NCBI GenBank assembly: GCA_034186235.1
Contig: JAXGBA010000124.1
Coordinates: forward strand, 1-37,825
Direction of reading: 5' to 3'
Source of the DNA: CAKSKB01 sp034186235
GTDB taxonomy: Bacteria > Bacillota > Clostridia > HGM11514
Length of the DNA stretch: 37,825 bases
Numbering within the stretch: the stretch's first letter is position 1; each line of letters opens with the position of its first letter. Shown here piece by piece: positions 8,106 through 16,487 of this stretch. Both the position numbers and the translations under genes were made by a program. The notes under the pieces were generated by a model, which worked only from the letters and a program-made list of their open reading frames with translations, was not told where the DNA came from and ran no database searches.

Positions 8106-8138
8106 CAAAAAAACAGCTTAGAATTTGCTAAACTGTTT
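8106..8138 (-). terminator. Terminator of the reverse-strand XRE regulator
   Basis: AAACAGCTTAG (8111-8121) and CTAAACTGTTT (8128-8138) form the stem. Read on the reverse strand it is followed by seven T residues. Confidence 0.75.
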
Positions 8139-8201
8139 GTGCTTGAAATATTCAGAAAACGAAAATTTACCGTTCACAAATAATAATGTAAAACATAGAC
8201 T

Positions 8202-8516
8202 TTAGTCGTCTTGTTCCAGACCGAGCAAAATATTTACAGATTTTTGCAAGTCAATTTTCATGCGGTAGTTTTTAATGATTTGTTTTTCATGTTCGGTAAG
8301 TTCGTCAGTGTCGAGGTGAACATCAAGAAGTTCTGACGGTGAAACATTTAAGACTTTACATATTTTTCTAATCATATCACAGTCGGGGCGGTTTAAGCCT
8401 TGTTCCCAGTTGGAAACACGAGAATTTGAAACCCCTATTTTTTCAGCAAAATCCTTCTGACTGTATTTTCTAAGTTCCCGATAGTGTTTTATCTTATCGC
8501 CGATTTTAAAAACCAA
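8202..8516 (-). CDS. XRE-family transcriptional repressor of the element
   Basis: About 104 residues. An N-terminal helix-turn-helix of the Cro/C1 type reads IKHYRELRKYSQKDFAEKIG then VSNSRVSNWEQGLNRPD. It is followed by a short linker and a helical tail (ELTEHEKQIIKNYRMKIDLQ) likely for dimerisation. I prefer the TTG start at 8516-8514, seven bases after AGAGGTG; the GTG at 8525 would overlap its own ribosome site. It is divergent from a second, smaller XRE gene with operator-like repeats between them, the classic layout of a phage or ICE decision switch. It probably represses the rightward unit that includes the surface protein. Confidence 0.82.
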   Translation of the reverse strand: MVFKIGDKIKHYRELRKYSQKDFAEKIGVSNSRVSNWEQGLNRPDCDMIRKICKVLNVSPSELLDVHLDTDELTEHEKQIIKNYRMKIDLQKSVNILLGLEQDD

Positions 8517-8540
8517 ATCAATCACCTCTATGATAAATTA

Positions 8541-8650
8541 TATACTGAAATTCTTAAAAAGTCAATTAAAAATACAGAAAATCTATATTTTAATATTGAC
8601 AATACAGAATATATGTTATATAATATATTTATTCCAGAAATACTGTATTT
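8541..8650. promoter_or_regulatory. Repeated operator motif between the divergent XRE genes
   Basis: The word ATACAGAA / its relative TACTGAAA occurs at 8542-8549, 8572-8579 and 8602-8609. A near-perfect palindrome AAATACTGTATTT lies at 8638-8650. One copy sits inside the rightward promoter spacer and the palindrome lies downstream of its -10, both good positions for repression. Confidence 0.6.
8596..8624 (+). promoter_or_regulatory. Consensus sigma-A promoter for the rightward XRE/SLH unit
   Basis: TTGACA at 8596-8601, an exact 17-bp spacer and TATAAT at 8619-8624: a perfect consensus promoter 42 bases ahead of the small XRE gene. Confidence 0.88.
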
Positions 8651-8665
8651 TAGGAGGCGATTACA

Positions 8666-8878
8666 TTGCTTGTATATCAAAAGGTGAGACAATATCTGGA
8701 AGACCATGGAATCACACAAGCATTTGTTGCGGAAAAGTGTGGAATTTCACAGGTGACATTTAACGCAATTATGCAAGGTCGACGCAAACTTTATGCTGAG
8801 GACTTAAGGGCAATTTGCTATGCGTTGAATGTCAGTCCGGAAACTTTTATTGAATTTCACGGTGTAGAGAGTGCGTAG
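8666..8878 (+). CDS. Small Cro/XRE-type DNA-binding protein
   Basis: 70 residues, essentially one helix-turn-helix: VRQYLEDHGITQAFVAEKCG and ISQVTFNAIMQGRRKL, then ALNVSPETFIEF. It starts at TTG 8666 with AGGAGG eight bases upstream. It is transcribed from a consensus promoter overlapped by repeat operators and divergent from the longer XRE repressor, so it may be the Cro-like opponent. The SLH surface protein gene follows 42 bp downstream without a terminator, putting that cargo under the same control. Confidence 0.82.
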   Translation: MLVYQKVRQYLEDHGITQAFVAEKCGISQVTFNAIMQGRRKLYAEDLRAICYALNVSPETFIEFHGVESA

Positions 8879-8920
8879 GATAATAAATACATATTTAATA
8901 AGTAAAGGAGATTTATTACC

Positions 8921-10636
8921 ATGAAAAAAATTATCAGTTTTATCCTGACAGTAACAATGATGCTTACGGCGGTAAGCGTGTTTGCGGCAGATGTATCGCA
9001 GAAAGATTATCCACAAAAATTCTGGGACGTACCAAAAGACCATTGGGCATTTAATTATATAGCAGAATTAGTAAATAAAGGTGTTCTTGCGGGCTATGAA
9101 GATGGTAGCTTTAAACCTGATGCTACGGTAACACGTGCCGAGTGGGCAAAAATAATGGTATTAGCGGCAGGATTGCCGACAAGTGATAACAATGTTTATT
9201 TCACAGATATGCAAAATCATTGGGCAAATATATATGTAAATACAGCTAAAAATTATTTAGCTGCATATACAGACGGTACTTTTAAACCAGACCAAGCCGC
9301 AGTGCGTGAAGATGTAACGGTTAGTTTAGTAAAATTAAAAGGCTATGATATTAATAGTGTTGATTATTCTTATTTAAGTCAATTCAAAGATACAAATTCT
9401 ATTTCAAATAGCTTAAAAGCATATGTCGCAGTCGCAATACAAAACAATTTAATTAGTGGTTTTGATGATAACACATTCAGAGGACAAGATACATTAACAA
9501 GAGCTGAAGCAGCAACTCTGTTGTGGAAAGCTTTTCAATCTGGCAGTAATAATAAAGTAGTTGATACGCCTAATACTCCTGTAAGTAATACCACCTCCAC
9601 AGTAACTCCTGAGCCTACAGAAAAACCAAAAGAAACAAACACTGATAAGGAAGAACAGAAAAACAATAATGAGCAAATAGAAGAGTCCGCCCCTACAGAA
9701 GAACCTGCTCCTGAGCCTGATCCTGAACCCGAACCTGAAATTGAAGTAAAACCCTATAAAGTTGATACAATTGTTAAAGCTAATGTAAGCAGTCCTTTGC
9801 TTCACGCAAAATATAATAACGATATTTATTATGCTGAAAACAACAGTATTTTCAAAGTCAATATTGATACACATGAAAAAGAAACAATTATTGAAAGTGA
9901 TGATTTTACAATAGATAATGAAAAAATGACTTTAAGCAATTTTAAAATTACTAGCATTGCTTATGACAGTTGTAATGATAGAATTTTAGCTACTGGAAAT
10001 TATGGTGTTGTTAATCCTTCAAATACCATACAAAATCCAGTTCTTTTGGAAATTAAAAATAATAGTGCTAATATTTTGACAGAAGAGTGGGATGAATGCT
10101 TAGCAGGGGTTATAAGCAATGGTGATATTGTTAATATGTATGGTTACACATATGACAGTGAGTCGTTTAAAGCGAAATCAAACATTGTTCCTTATAAGTT
10201 CTGGATTGGTGATAACTCCAGTATTTATATGAATGATTATCTTATTATTGGATTAGTTGAAATGGGAAATGATATTTATTCTTTAGGTGGTTTAGGCAGA
10301 CAAGTTTCTAAATATGATTATTCAAGTGCAGAAGCTGTTGTCAATATAGACGACACTTGTGTTGGAATTTATGATAACATTGTTATTGGTATGTCCAATT
10401 CGAGTATAAACCTTTATAATTTTAATGGTAAAAAAATAAATTCCATTAAAGCATCCGATGTTGAAGTATTAGATAAACAGCCTCTTTATATAGATAAAGA
10501 CAAAATTGCTATTTATAAAGAAGGCGTTAGTGGCAAGTATGCTATATATCATCGCTTATATATGACTAGTAACGAAAACATCATCTTCTACGACACAACA
10601 TCAAAAGCATTTAGAATGATTTCAGAAAATAAATAA
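8921..10636 (+). CDS. S-layer-homology surface protein with a C-terminal propeller-like region
   Basis: 571 residues. A Sec signal peptide (MKKIISFILTVTMM...VFA, ~1-23) is followed by three SLH modules at about 30-80, 88-140 and 150-200. They carry the family signature (DHWAFNYIAELVNKGVLAGY, TVTRAEWAKIM and similar), which anchors proteins to secondary cell-wall polymer. A Pro/Glu/Thr-rich linker with repeated PEP units spans ~205-275. The remaining ~290 residues are all-beta and look like a degenerate propeller of the DUF5050/WD-like kind; I cannot assign a ligand. AAGGAGATTTATTACC precedes the ATG. It is probably cargo of the Rep element, displayed on the host cell and controlled by the XRE pair. 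Confidence 0.85.
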   Translation: MKKIISFILTVTMMLTAVSVFAADVSQKDYPQKFWDVPKDHWAFNYIAELVNKGVLAGYEDGSFKPDATVTRAEWAKIMVLAAGLPTSDNNVYFTDMQNHWANIYVNTAKNYLAAYTDGTFKPDQAAVREDVTVSLVKLKGYDINSVDYSYLSQFKDTNSISNSLKAYVAVAIQNNLISGFDDNTFRGQDTLTRAEAATLLWKAFQSGSNNKVVDTPNTPVSNTTSTVTPEPTEKPKETNTDKEEQKNNNEQIEESAPTEEPAPEPDPEPEPEIEVKPYKVDTIVKANVSSPLLHAKYNNDIYYAENNSIFKVNIDTHEKETIIESDDFTIDNEKMTLSNFKITSIAYDSCNDRILATGNYGVVNPSNTIQNPVLLEIKNNSANILTEEWDECLAGVISNGDIVNMYGYTYDSESFKAKSNIVPYKFWIGDNSSIYMNDYLIIGLVEMGNDIYSLGGLGRQVSKYDYSSAEAVVNIDDTCVGIYDNIVIGMSNSSINLYNFNGKKINSIKASDVEVLDKQPLYIDKDKIAIYKEGVSGKYAIYHRLYMTSNENIIFYDTTSKAFRMISENK

Positions 10637-10641
10637 GAAAA

Positions 10642-10872
10642 ATGATATTCGCAATTGACTTTGACAACACATTATATTTAGGAAACTATCCCGGTATAGA
10701 TAATAACTTTAATATTAAATTAATCAACAAAATAATTTATTTACAACATAAATATCCTGAGAGCAAATGGATTTTATGGACTTGTAGAAATAATTATGAT
10801 TTAGAAATCGCCGTAAGCTCTCTGCGGCGATTTAATATTAGACGAATTTCTAAAATATTCAATAATAATTGA
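10642..10872 (+). CDS. Short HAD-superfamily hydrolase-like protein, C-terminally truncated
   Basis: 76 residues starting 5 bases after the SLH protein stop, so probably translated with it. It carries the HAD nucleophile motif IDFDNTL (the DxDxT core), then NYPGIDNN and SKWILWTCRNN (motif II region). This resembles phage and bacterial small HAD proteins of ~120-150 residues. The C-terminal half with motifs III/IV is missing after RRFNIRRISKIFNNN. Either a minimal variant or a remnant. Confidence 0.6.
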   Translation: MIFAIDFDNTLYLGNYPGIDNNFNIKLINKIIYLQHKYPESKWILWTCRNNYDLEIAVSSLRRFNIRRISKIFNNN

Positions 10873-10936
10873 ATTTATTGCAGAATTGAAATACATAAAT
10901 AAAAACTATATACGATAGTTGTATCGGCATTCTTCT

Positions 10937-11272
10937 TTACAAAGTTTGAGTCGACATACCAATGGCACTTGACGATCCTCCAAATGATACGGAATAATCA
11001 CCAAAGCTGCCGATTTCCTGAGCTTTGCCGTTTAACTCCGAGTTTGGATTGTTTAATACAAATTTACCACCCGTTTTATTCGGGTCAGCAGTTTGCTTGA
11101 TTGAGCCGGCTCCGTTTCCTTTTTGAAGATTACTTATCCCTTTCATAATAATATAGGCGAGGTACTCCTCGATTCTCGACTGCGGTACATCTGGAAGTGC
11201 TGCCGTTGTTTGATTGATGAGCGTGCCGAGATAGTTTTCTATCCTTGATTGTGGTTCTTCCGGTATTGCCAT
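10937..11272 (-). pseudogene. N-terminal fragment of a phage fibre/appendage-like protein
   Basis: 111 residues on the reverse strand with a strong AAGGAGG site before ATG 11272. Two related N-terminal repeats (EEPQSRIENYLGTLINQ and DVPQSRIEEYLAYII) match the short SRIExYL units I associate with N-termini of clostridial phage structural and fibre proteins. Then GNGAGSIKQTADP and GSFGDYSVSFGGSSSAIG resemble YadA-head-like Gly/Ser repeats of fibres. Such proteins are normally several hundred residues, so this is probably cut after the first fibre repeats. It is inverted relative to its neighbours and no other phage morphogenesis gene is present. Confidence 0.5.
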
Positions 11273-11489
11273 TTATCATGCCTCCTTGTAAATTTGCAGA
11301 TAAAGGTTTGCACAGTAATATATAAAAAGAGAGGGTATCTAAAGTATAGCAATAACTCTGAAAAAGAATATTTTGTAACTGCCGTTTATAAAAGTACACT
11401 TAAAACAATGATTCAAACAGCAATTAAATATTAAGAAAATAGTGTTTGCAAAGATATAAAAACAGTTTTAAAATATTTATAAAGACCGG
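11273..11489. other. Non-coding region ahead of the serine recombinases
   Basis: A+T-rich stretch holding the second copy of the 29-bp motif (11332-11360, AGGGTATCTAAAGTATAG then CAATAACTCTG). No gene seen. Its position next to a resolvase makes a recombination (res-like) or regulatory site possible. Confidence 0.35.
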
Positions 11490-11518
11490 TTGACTTTTAC
11501 AAATGAATATCTTATAAT
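11490..11518 (+). promoter_or_regulatory. Promoter of the serine recombinase pair
   Basis: TTGACT at 11490-11495, a 17-bp spacer and TATAAT at 11513-11518, 37 bases ahead of the chosen start. Confidence 0.82.
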
Positions 11519-11554
11519 ATATACACAAGGTAAATAAAGGAAGTGTGTCAAAGA

Positions 11555-12196
11555 ATGAATAATATGGTTTTTGGATATGTCAGAATTTCAAGTGCAGACC
11601 AAAACGAGGAACGTCAGCTTGAGGAACTGAGAAAAGCAGGCGTTGACGAAAGAAATATTTATATTGACAAAAAAAGTGGTAAAGATTTTGACCGTGAGCA
11701 ATACAGAGCATTGGTTGACAGATTACGTGAGGGTGATTTGGTTGTTGTTGCTTCTTTAGACCGTCTGGGGCGAAATTATATTGAAATTCAAAAAGAATGG
11801 CAGTATATAACACAAGATATTAAGGCGGATGTAAAGATTTTAGATATGCCTTTATTAGATACAAGCACGGCGACAGAAAACTTAGACAGACGGTTTATTG
11901 CAGACTTGGTTTTACAGATACTTTGCTATACGGCAGAAAAAGAGCGTGAAAATATTCGTAGAAGACAGCGTGAAGGCATAGATGTTATGCCGATAGTAGA
12001 CGGAAAAAGGGTGTCGGCTAAGACAGGCAGACCGACAGGAAGACCAAGAGCAGTAAAGCCTGAGAATTGGATGGAAGTTTATACAATGTGGACAAATAAA
12101 GAAATTACAGCAGTTAAGGCTATGGAAATTTTAAATTTGAAACCGAATACATTTTATCGATTTGCAAACGAGGAAAAAGAAACGATAATTATATAA
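11555..12196 (+). CDS. Small serine recombinase (resolvase/invertase family)
   Basis: 213 residues. The N-terminal catalytic domain starts FGYVRISSADQNEERQ, with the nucleophilic Ser in the VRISS context. It continues through IYIDKKSGKDFDREQ, LREGDLVVVASLDRLGRN (the conserved Arg pair) and the long E-helix region ILCYTAEKERENIRRRQ. The C-terminal GRPTGRPRAVKPENW and a Hin-like helix-turn-helix complete the family layout and normal length. I chose ATG 11555, about 11 bases after AAAGGAAG; the in-frame GTG at 11543 overlaps that site. It would resolve multimers or invert or excise DNA of the element. A second recombinase gene follows after 31 bp. Confidence 0.88.
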   Translation: MNNMVFGYVRISSADQNEERQLEELRKAGVDERNIYIDKKSGKDFDREQYRALVDRLREGDLVVVASLDRLGRNYIEIQKEWQYITQDIKADVKILDMPLLDTSTATENLDRRFIADLVLQILCYTAEKERENIRRRQREGIDVMPIVDGKRVSAKTGRPTGRPRAVKPENWMEVYTMWTNKEITAVKAMEILNLKPNTFYRFANEEKETIII

Positions 12197-12227
12197 CAAG
12201 CGTTGAGTTACAAAGGAGCATACAGTT

Positions 12228-12875
12228 ATGAAGAAACGAGTTGCGGCTTATTGCCGAGTAAGTACAAAAAGTGATGACCAGGAAAATTCATTTGAAAATC
12301 AAAAGAATTATTTTGAACGTGAATATAAGAACAATCCAGATTATTTGTTTTATGGGCTGTATGCGGATAGGGGTATAACAGGTACTACATTGAAAAAACG
12401 CCCTGATTTTAACCGTATGTTGACAGACGCAGGGTTAGATGTAAACGATGGCTACAAAATAGTTAGCGAGCCTAAATTTGACATTATAGTAACGAAAAAT
12501 ACAAGCCGTTTTGCAAGGAATGTGTCAGCTGACGTGATACTGAAAGCATTGGCAAAGAATAATGTATATGTGCATTTTTTGGATTTAGACAAAAGTACAG
12601 AAAATCCAGAGGACATAACATATATACAAATATTTTTGACTTTTGATGAACGTGAAAGTAGAGATAAAAGCAAAAAAGTGCTGTTTGGCATTGACGAGGG
12701 CATTAAAAAAGGTGTTATACATTCAAACGGACATTTATTTGGTTATAAGTATTATCCCAAACCTGAAAATAGACTTGAAATTATAGAACAACAATCGCAA
12801 GTGACCTTCACAGTGTATTCCAAACAATGGAAAAGTGGCGCAAGGTTGACCCTGAATTGCCCCTTGAGATTGTAA
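12228..12875 (+). pseudogene. Large serine integrase, truncated to its catalytic domain
   Basis: It begins MKKRVAAYCRVSTKSDDQ, with the catalytic Ser in CRVST. It continues through YADRGITGTTLKKRPDFNRM, IVTKNTSRFARN and DERESRDKSKKVLFGI, up to GHLFGYKYYPKPENRLEIIE. That is the resolvase domain and the start of the recombinase domain of a ~500-residue integrase. Homology ends near residue 190. The last ~25 codons run out of frame into the downstream surface-protein gene, so the DNA-binding recombinase and zinc domains are lost. AAAGGAG precedes ATG. The element can no longer excise with this enzyme. The breakpoint is at about 12800-12825. Confidence 0.85.
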
Positions 12876-15736
12876 CGGCAGATGTGTCAGACCTTGTTGT
12901 TGAAGATGACATAGTATTTGCTGAGGCAACGGCTGCTCTTACAGTATTAAATAAGCATACCGGCAGCGTAACTATAGCACCGACTGTTGAAATATATGAC
13001 AGCTATGGCATGGTTAATACGGTAAACATGGGTCAAAAGACTATCGCTCCGGGAGAAGAAGGACAGTTTGTAACTAAGATATGTGTTCCGAACAATATGC
13101 TTCGTGATATGGGTGGTTATACGGCAGTATTCACATTTGCCGCATCGGAAGCGGAAACTATGACGATAGCACCAAGCTTCGGACCATATGTTACACACTT
13201 CAATGTAGGAACAGAAAAGACAGTAGATTATTTAAGATCAAATGCAGAGGCAAAACAGCCACTTGGCGGAACGCTTAAAGCAGGCGAGAGTAAGACAGTT
13301 AGCTTAAATGTATCCGAAGGAAATCTTTTGTATGTTTTTGCCGCTGCTAAAGCAGGTGAAGATAATCTGGCACTTACCGTAACGGGAGCAGGAGTACATC
13401 AAAACTATTCGCACGCCAATACGAACGATTTCGTGCTGATTGCAGATGCATCCGGAGAGTATGCAATAACGGTTTCCAACAATGGAGATAAAGACCTTGA
13501 GTATGCTCTGCTTACGGTAGTATCTCCGAATATGGGCGCTGTTGCAGGACTCGATATGCCTTATGCAAATGTAATGGCAGGTCAGTATAGTTATCTTGAC
13601 GGCGGCGAGACGGTGAGCGGAATCAAGGCATCAATACCTGTATCAATTTATGAAACCGGACTTACAACCGGAATGGATGTAAGCATCAGTGCTACGGCAC
13701 TCGACGACGGCATGGGACACAGCATATCGGCACCTAAAATTACTGATTTGAAGGGTAATGATGTAAGCAGAGACTTCCGACTTGAAGCTGGAGAAGGCAA
13801 ACGCTTGATTCTTGGATATTATCCTAAAGGAGAAACACCTGACGGAGATTATTCAGGAAATGTTACATTAAGTGTTGTATCAGAACGCTTCGAGCATGAC
13901 CTAACACCGCTTGGTTGGACTTTGAATGGCGAGGCGTATGAGCTTACAATACCGGTTTCTGTAAGGATTAACAGCGAGATTCCGGCTGCTGCAGAGCTTA
14001 TAAGCGCAAGTGCAAATGCAGACGGTCGTATCGCCGTAGAAGGCAGAGTAAAGCCCGGTTTGTATGCGGTAGTCTTCTTAGCAGAAGATGAAACCTCGAC
14101 AGGCGTCATTGCAGCTTCGATTCCGACTGAAGCAGACGGAACATTCTCAGTTTGGATAAAGCCGGATGACAGCGGTTCATATTATGTATATGTAAGAGCG
14201 GCAGACGAAAAAGGGACTATGGGAGTTGAAAGCAAGCGTTTACTTGTTACAACAGATATTAGTGACAAGACTGCTCCTGTAATAACTATGGTATCGCCGC
14301 AAACAGACATCCAATTGCCCAGAGAGGTATCAGAGATTATCTTTACGGTAAGCGATGACGAGAGTCAAATTTCAGGTACTCCCAAATTGACTGTAGACGG
14401 AGTTGAAGCCAAAGTTACCAGCACAGCAGAAGGTCGCTACAGCGCAGTTCTGTACTCAGGAAATATCGGAGACGGAACTCACAAAGTAAAGATTAGCGCT
14501 GTAAGTGGTGGAGGCGTTGCAACTAAAGAATTTACAGTTATCGTTGGCGGAATGGTTGAAGCAGTTATCTCGGTAACAGCTAACGGTCATTCGGTTGCAG
14601 GAGCTTTGGTTATGTTAGGTGGCGAGAGCAACTTGACAGGCGATGATGGAACGGCTTCGTTCTCGATTACTCCGGGAGAGTATAATTACAGCATATCTCA
14701 GGAAGGTTACCTGACAAAGAGCGGCTCTTTAAACATCACTGCAACTTCAAGAAAGAAGAATGTTGACCTTGAGGCAGGCGGTGTTATGAAGGTAGTTGTA
14801 CGCTCTAACGGGAAGCCTATAAGCGGAGCTAAGGTGTCATTTGGAACATGGTCAGCCGTGAGCGGCAATGATGGAACCGCACAGGTAATAATGCCTTATG
14901 GCACATATAATTATCAGATATCTGCATCAGGTTACAGAAATGAAAGCGGAAGTTTCACATTTGCCGATACTACGGTTGAACCGCTGAAGACAGAACTAAT
15001 TGTTAATAAATCCAGCGAGTTCGCCGCATACTTGAAAATCATTGATGCGGAAGGAAATCCTGTAAGCGGACTCCGTGTTGTACTTGACGGAACAGAGTCA
15101 GCTACCGATACCAACGGTGATGTTCTCTTCCTGAAAAATGTCGGAACTTATGAATGTGAGATAATCGGAGAAGGTTATAATACATTTAAAGGAACTATCA
15201 ACGTTGATTCCTCCGGCAAGATGCAGACTATTGCTTTGACAGCAGCCGGCGCTTCTTATGACAAAGATGATGAGACTTTGAAGCTTGAGGCTGGATACAA
15301 AGCATGGACTGATAAGGTTGGTGGTGAAGAAATCCGTGACGGTGATGTTGTTGAAAGAGACCTGACCGACAAAATTATATATATTGAAAGCGGTTCAGGC
15401 ATACGCGTGCCGTTTGTAATTCCTGCAGTTAAAGGAATTATAATCAAAAATACCGAGATGACCGATGGTAACCAAAAGGTAGAAGTTACCGTAGAAAATC
15501 AAAAAAACAAGCCTGTATCGGAGATTTGGTTGATTGGCAGTATTTATGATGCAAGCGGAAGATGTATTAAAACAACAACAATAGATATTTCAAATCTTGC
15601 TGCAGGTGAGCCATACATCGGTAAGCTGGACTTTGGATGCAACATACAGGGCTATGTTTGCAAGATTTTCCTCTGGGAAAAGAATTCACTTATGCCACTA
15701 TGCTCAAGTTTGAAGTTATCGGGATTATCTTTATGA
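12827..15736 (+). CDS. Large surface protein lacking its N-terminus, with carboxypeptidase-regulatory-like repeats
   Basis: 969 codons from the first ATG, but there is no ribosome site or signal peptide. The frame is open further left into the truncated integrase, so the true 5' end has been removed. Domains: beta-sandwich modules (about 20-380), an Ig-like segment (about 390-570, including DKTAPVITMVSPQTD), and three related CarboxypepD-reg/CNA-B-like units at roughly 578-652, 653-722 and 728-800 (for example GDDGTASFSITPGEYNYSIS). It ends with a tail CKIFLWEKNSLMPLC, a variant of the FxWDSLxxMKPL-like end found in many clostridial extracellular proteins. Probably once secreted and now unexpressed unless driven through the integrase. 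Confidence 0.7.
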   Translation: MEKWRKVDPELPLEIVTADVSDLVVEDDIVFAEATAALTVLNKHTGSVTIAPTVEIYDSYGMVNTVNMGQKTIAPGEEGQFVTKICVPNNMLRDMGGYTAVFTFAASEAETMTIAPSFGPYVTHFNVGTEKTVDYLRSNAEAKQPLGGTLKAGESKTVSLNVSEGNLLYVFAAAKAGEDNLALTVTGAGVHQNYSHANTNDFVLIADASGEYAITVSNNGDKDLEYALLTVVSPNMGAVAGLDMPYANVMAGQYSYLDGGETVSGIKASIPVSIYETGLTTGMDVSISATALDDGMGHSISAPKITDLKGNDVSRDFRLEAGEGKRLILGYYPKGETPDGDYSGNVTLSVVSERFEHDLTPLGWTLNGEAYELTIPVSVRINSEIPAAAELISASANADGRIAVEGRVKPGLYAVVFLAEDETSTGVIAASIPTEADGTFSVWIKPDDSGSYYVYVRAADEKGTMGVESKRLLVTTDISDKTAPVITMVSPQTDIQLPREVSEIIFTVSDDESQISGTPKLTVDGVEAKVTSTAEGRYSAVLYSGNIGDGTHKVKISAVSGGGVATKEFTVIVGGMVEAVISVTANGHSVAGALVMLGGESNLTGDDGTASFSITPGEYNYSISQEGYLTKSGSLNITATSRKKNVDLEAGGVMKVVVRSNGKPISGAKVSFGTWSAVSGNDGTAQVIMPYGTYNYQISASGYRNESGSFTFADTTVEPLKTELIVNKSSEFAAYLKIIDAEGNPVSGLRVVLDGTESATDTNGDVLFLKNVGTYECEIIGEGYNTFKGTINVDSSGKMQTIALTAAGASYDKDDETLKLEAGYKAWTDKVGGEEIRDGDVVERDLTDKIIYIESGSGIRVPFVIPAVKGIIIKNTEMTDGNQKVEVTVENQKNKPVSEIWLIGSIYDASGRCIKTTTIDISNLAAGEPYIGKLDFGCNIQGYVCKIFLWEKNSLMPLCSSLKLSGLSL

Positions 15737-15794
15737 CGGCAAATAAAGATGCCATATTCTCGGTTTTGTAAATTAAAGATATAATTACAAAATG

Positions 15795-15838
15795 CAAAAA
15801 ATGAGAAATTTCGTTTTACACGATTTTTCTCATTTTTG
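15795..15838 (+). terminator. Terminator after the surface-protein gene
   Basis: AAAAATGAGAAA and TTTCTCATTTTT form a 12-bp stem around a 17-nt loop; T-rich on the 3' side. Confidence 0.75.
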
Positions 15839-15879
15839 CTTATCTGTAAAAAAATGCGTCGCGGACGCAATAGAAATCG

Positions 15880-15987
15880 TAGCCTGACGGACGGAAATAT
15901 GATAATAAGGCGTACTTTTTGGATAAGGTGGCTGCAAGCAACGAATTTCTGAAGGTAAACGTAACCCAAGTTCGTAGATTAAGATGA
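15880..15987 (+). pseudogene. Short unidentified gene fragment
   Basis: An open frame encodes YDNKAYFLDKVAASNEFLKV then NVTQVRRLR and stops. It has no start or ribosome site. No family recognised; it sits among other gene scraps. Confidence 0.25.
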
Positions 15988-15990
15988 TAG

Positions 15991-16185
15991 ACCAAATATT
16001 CCAAACTTTCGCACGAGATTTATTATCGCTATACGGATTTAGTTGAGCCTTTTGGTATGGATGAATGTTGGCTTGATATGTCTTGCTTCACTCGGCTTTA
16101 TGATTCAGGCGAGAAAATAGCTCAGAACATTCGCAAAGCTATCAAAGAGGAACTCGGCTTAAATCGAAAACAAAGAAATCAATGA
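15991..16185 (+). pseudogene. Y-family DNA polymerase (DinB/UmuC-like) fragment
   Basis: The frame reads KYSKLSHEIYYRYTDLVEPF, GMDECWLDMSCFTRLYDSG and KIAQNIRKAIKEELGL. This is the palm segment of Pol IV/UmuC-like polymerases, including the catalytic Asp-Glu in the xDExxLD motif. Only ~55 of ~400 residues remain and there is no start. It is preceded and followed by unrelated scraps. Confidence 0.8.
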
Positions 16186-16282
16186 AAGCGTAACTGCCGA
16201 TATTACGGTTATTTGCGATACAGTCGGCACTGTAGGAAATATTCCAACAGGTAGAATAAACCGTTTAATTAAATTCTATTAA
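16163..16282 (+). pseudogene. Fragment resembling a phage baseplate J-like protein
   Basis: Frame-shifted relative to the polymerase scrap, this encodes IENKEINESVTADITVICDT and VGTVGNIPTGRINRL. The VxCDxxGTVGNIPxG pattern is what I associate with baseplate J/gp47-type phage proteins. Only ~38 codons remain. Confidence 0.4.
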
Positions 16283-16378
16283 AATATAACTTCTTCTGTT
16301 CACTCCGAAACTTTTCCTCGAAAAATAACGCACCGCTTTCGCCTGTTTTTAGGTGGAAAGCGGTGCATTGTGTTTGGT
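16270..16378 (+). repeat. Partial copy of the composite dispersed repeat
   Basis: AAATTCTATTAAAATATAAC matches 28403-28422. CTCCGAAACTTTTCCTCGAA then matches the right half of the palindromic core, and GCACCGCTTT...AAAGCGGTGC is its terminal hairpin. The left half of the core and the first hairpin are deleted. Confidence 0.8.
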
Positions 16379-16447
16379 GAATTTTCTTAAAATTACTCTT
16401 TTACAATACTGATACGCTTGCAGATATTGTAACTGATTGCAGCCTTA

Positions 16448-16487
16448 TTAAAAAAAGCAAAACGAGGATCGTAATTAATCCTCGTTT
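16448..16487 (-). terminator. Terminator of the fur-queD unit
   Basis: AAACGAGGAT (16460-16469) pairs with ATCCTCGTTT (16478-16487). On the reverse strand T-rich sequence follows (TTTTGCTTTTTTT). Confidence 0.8.
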
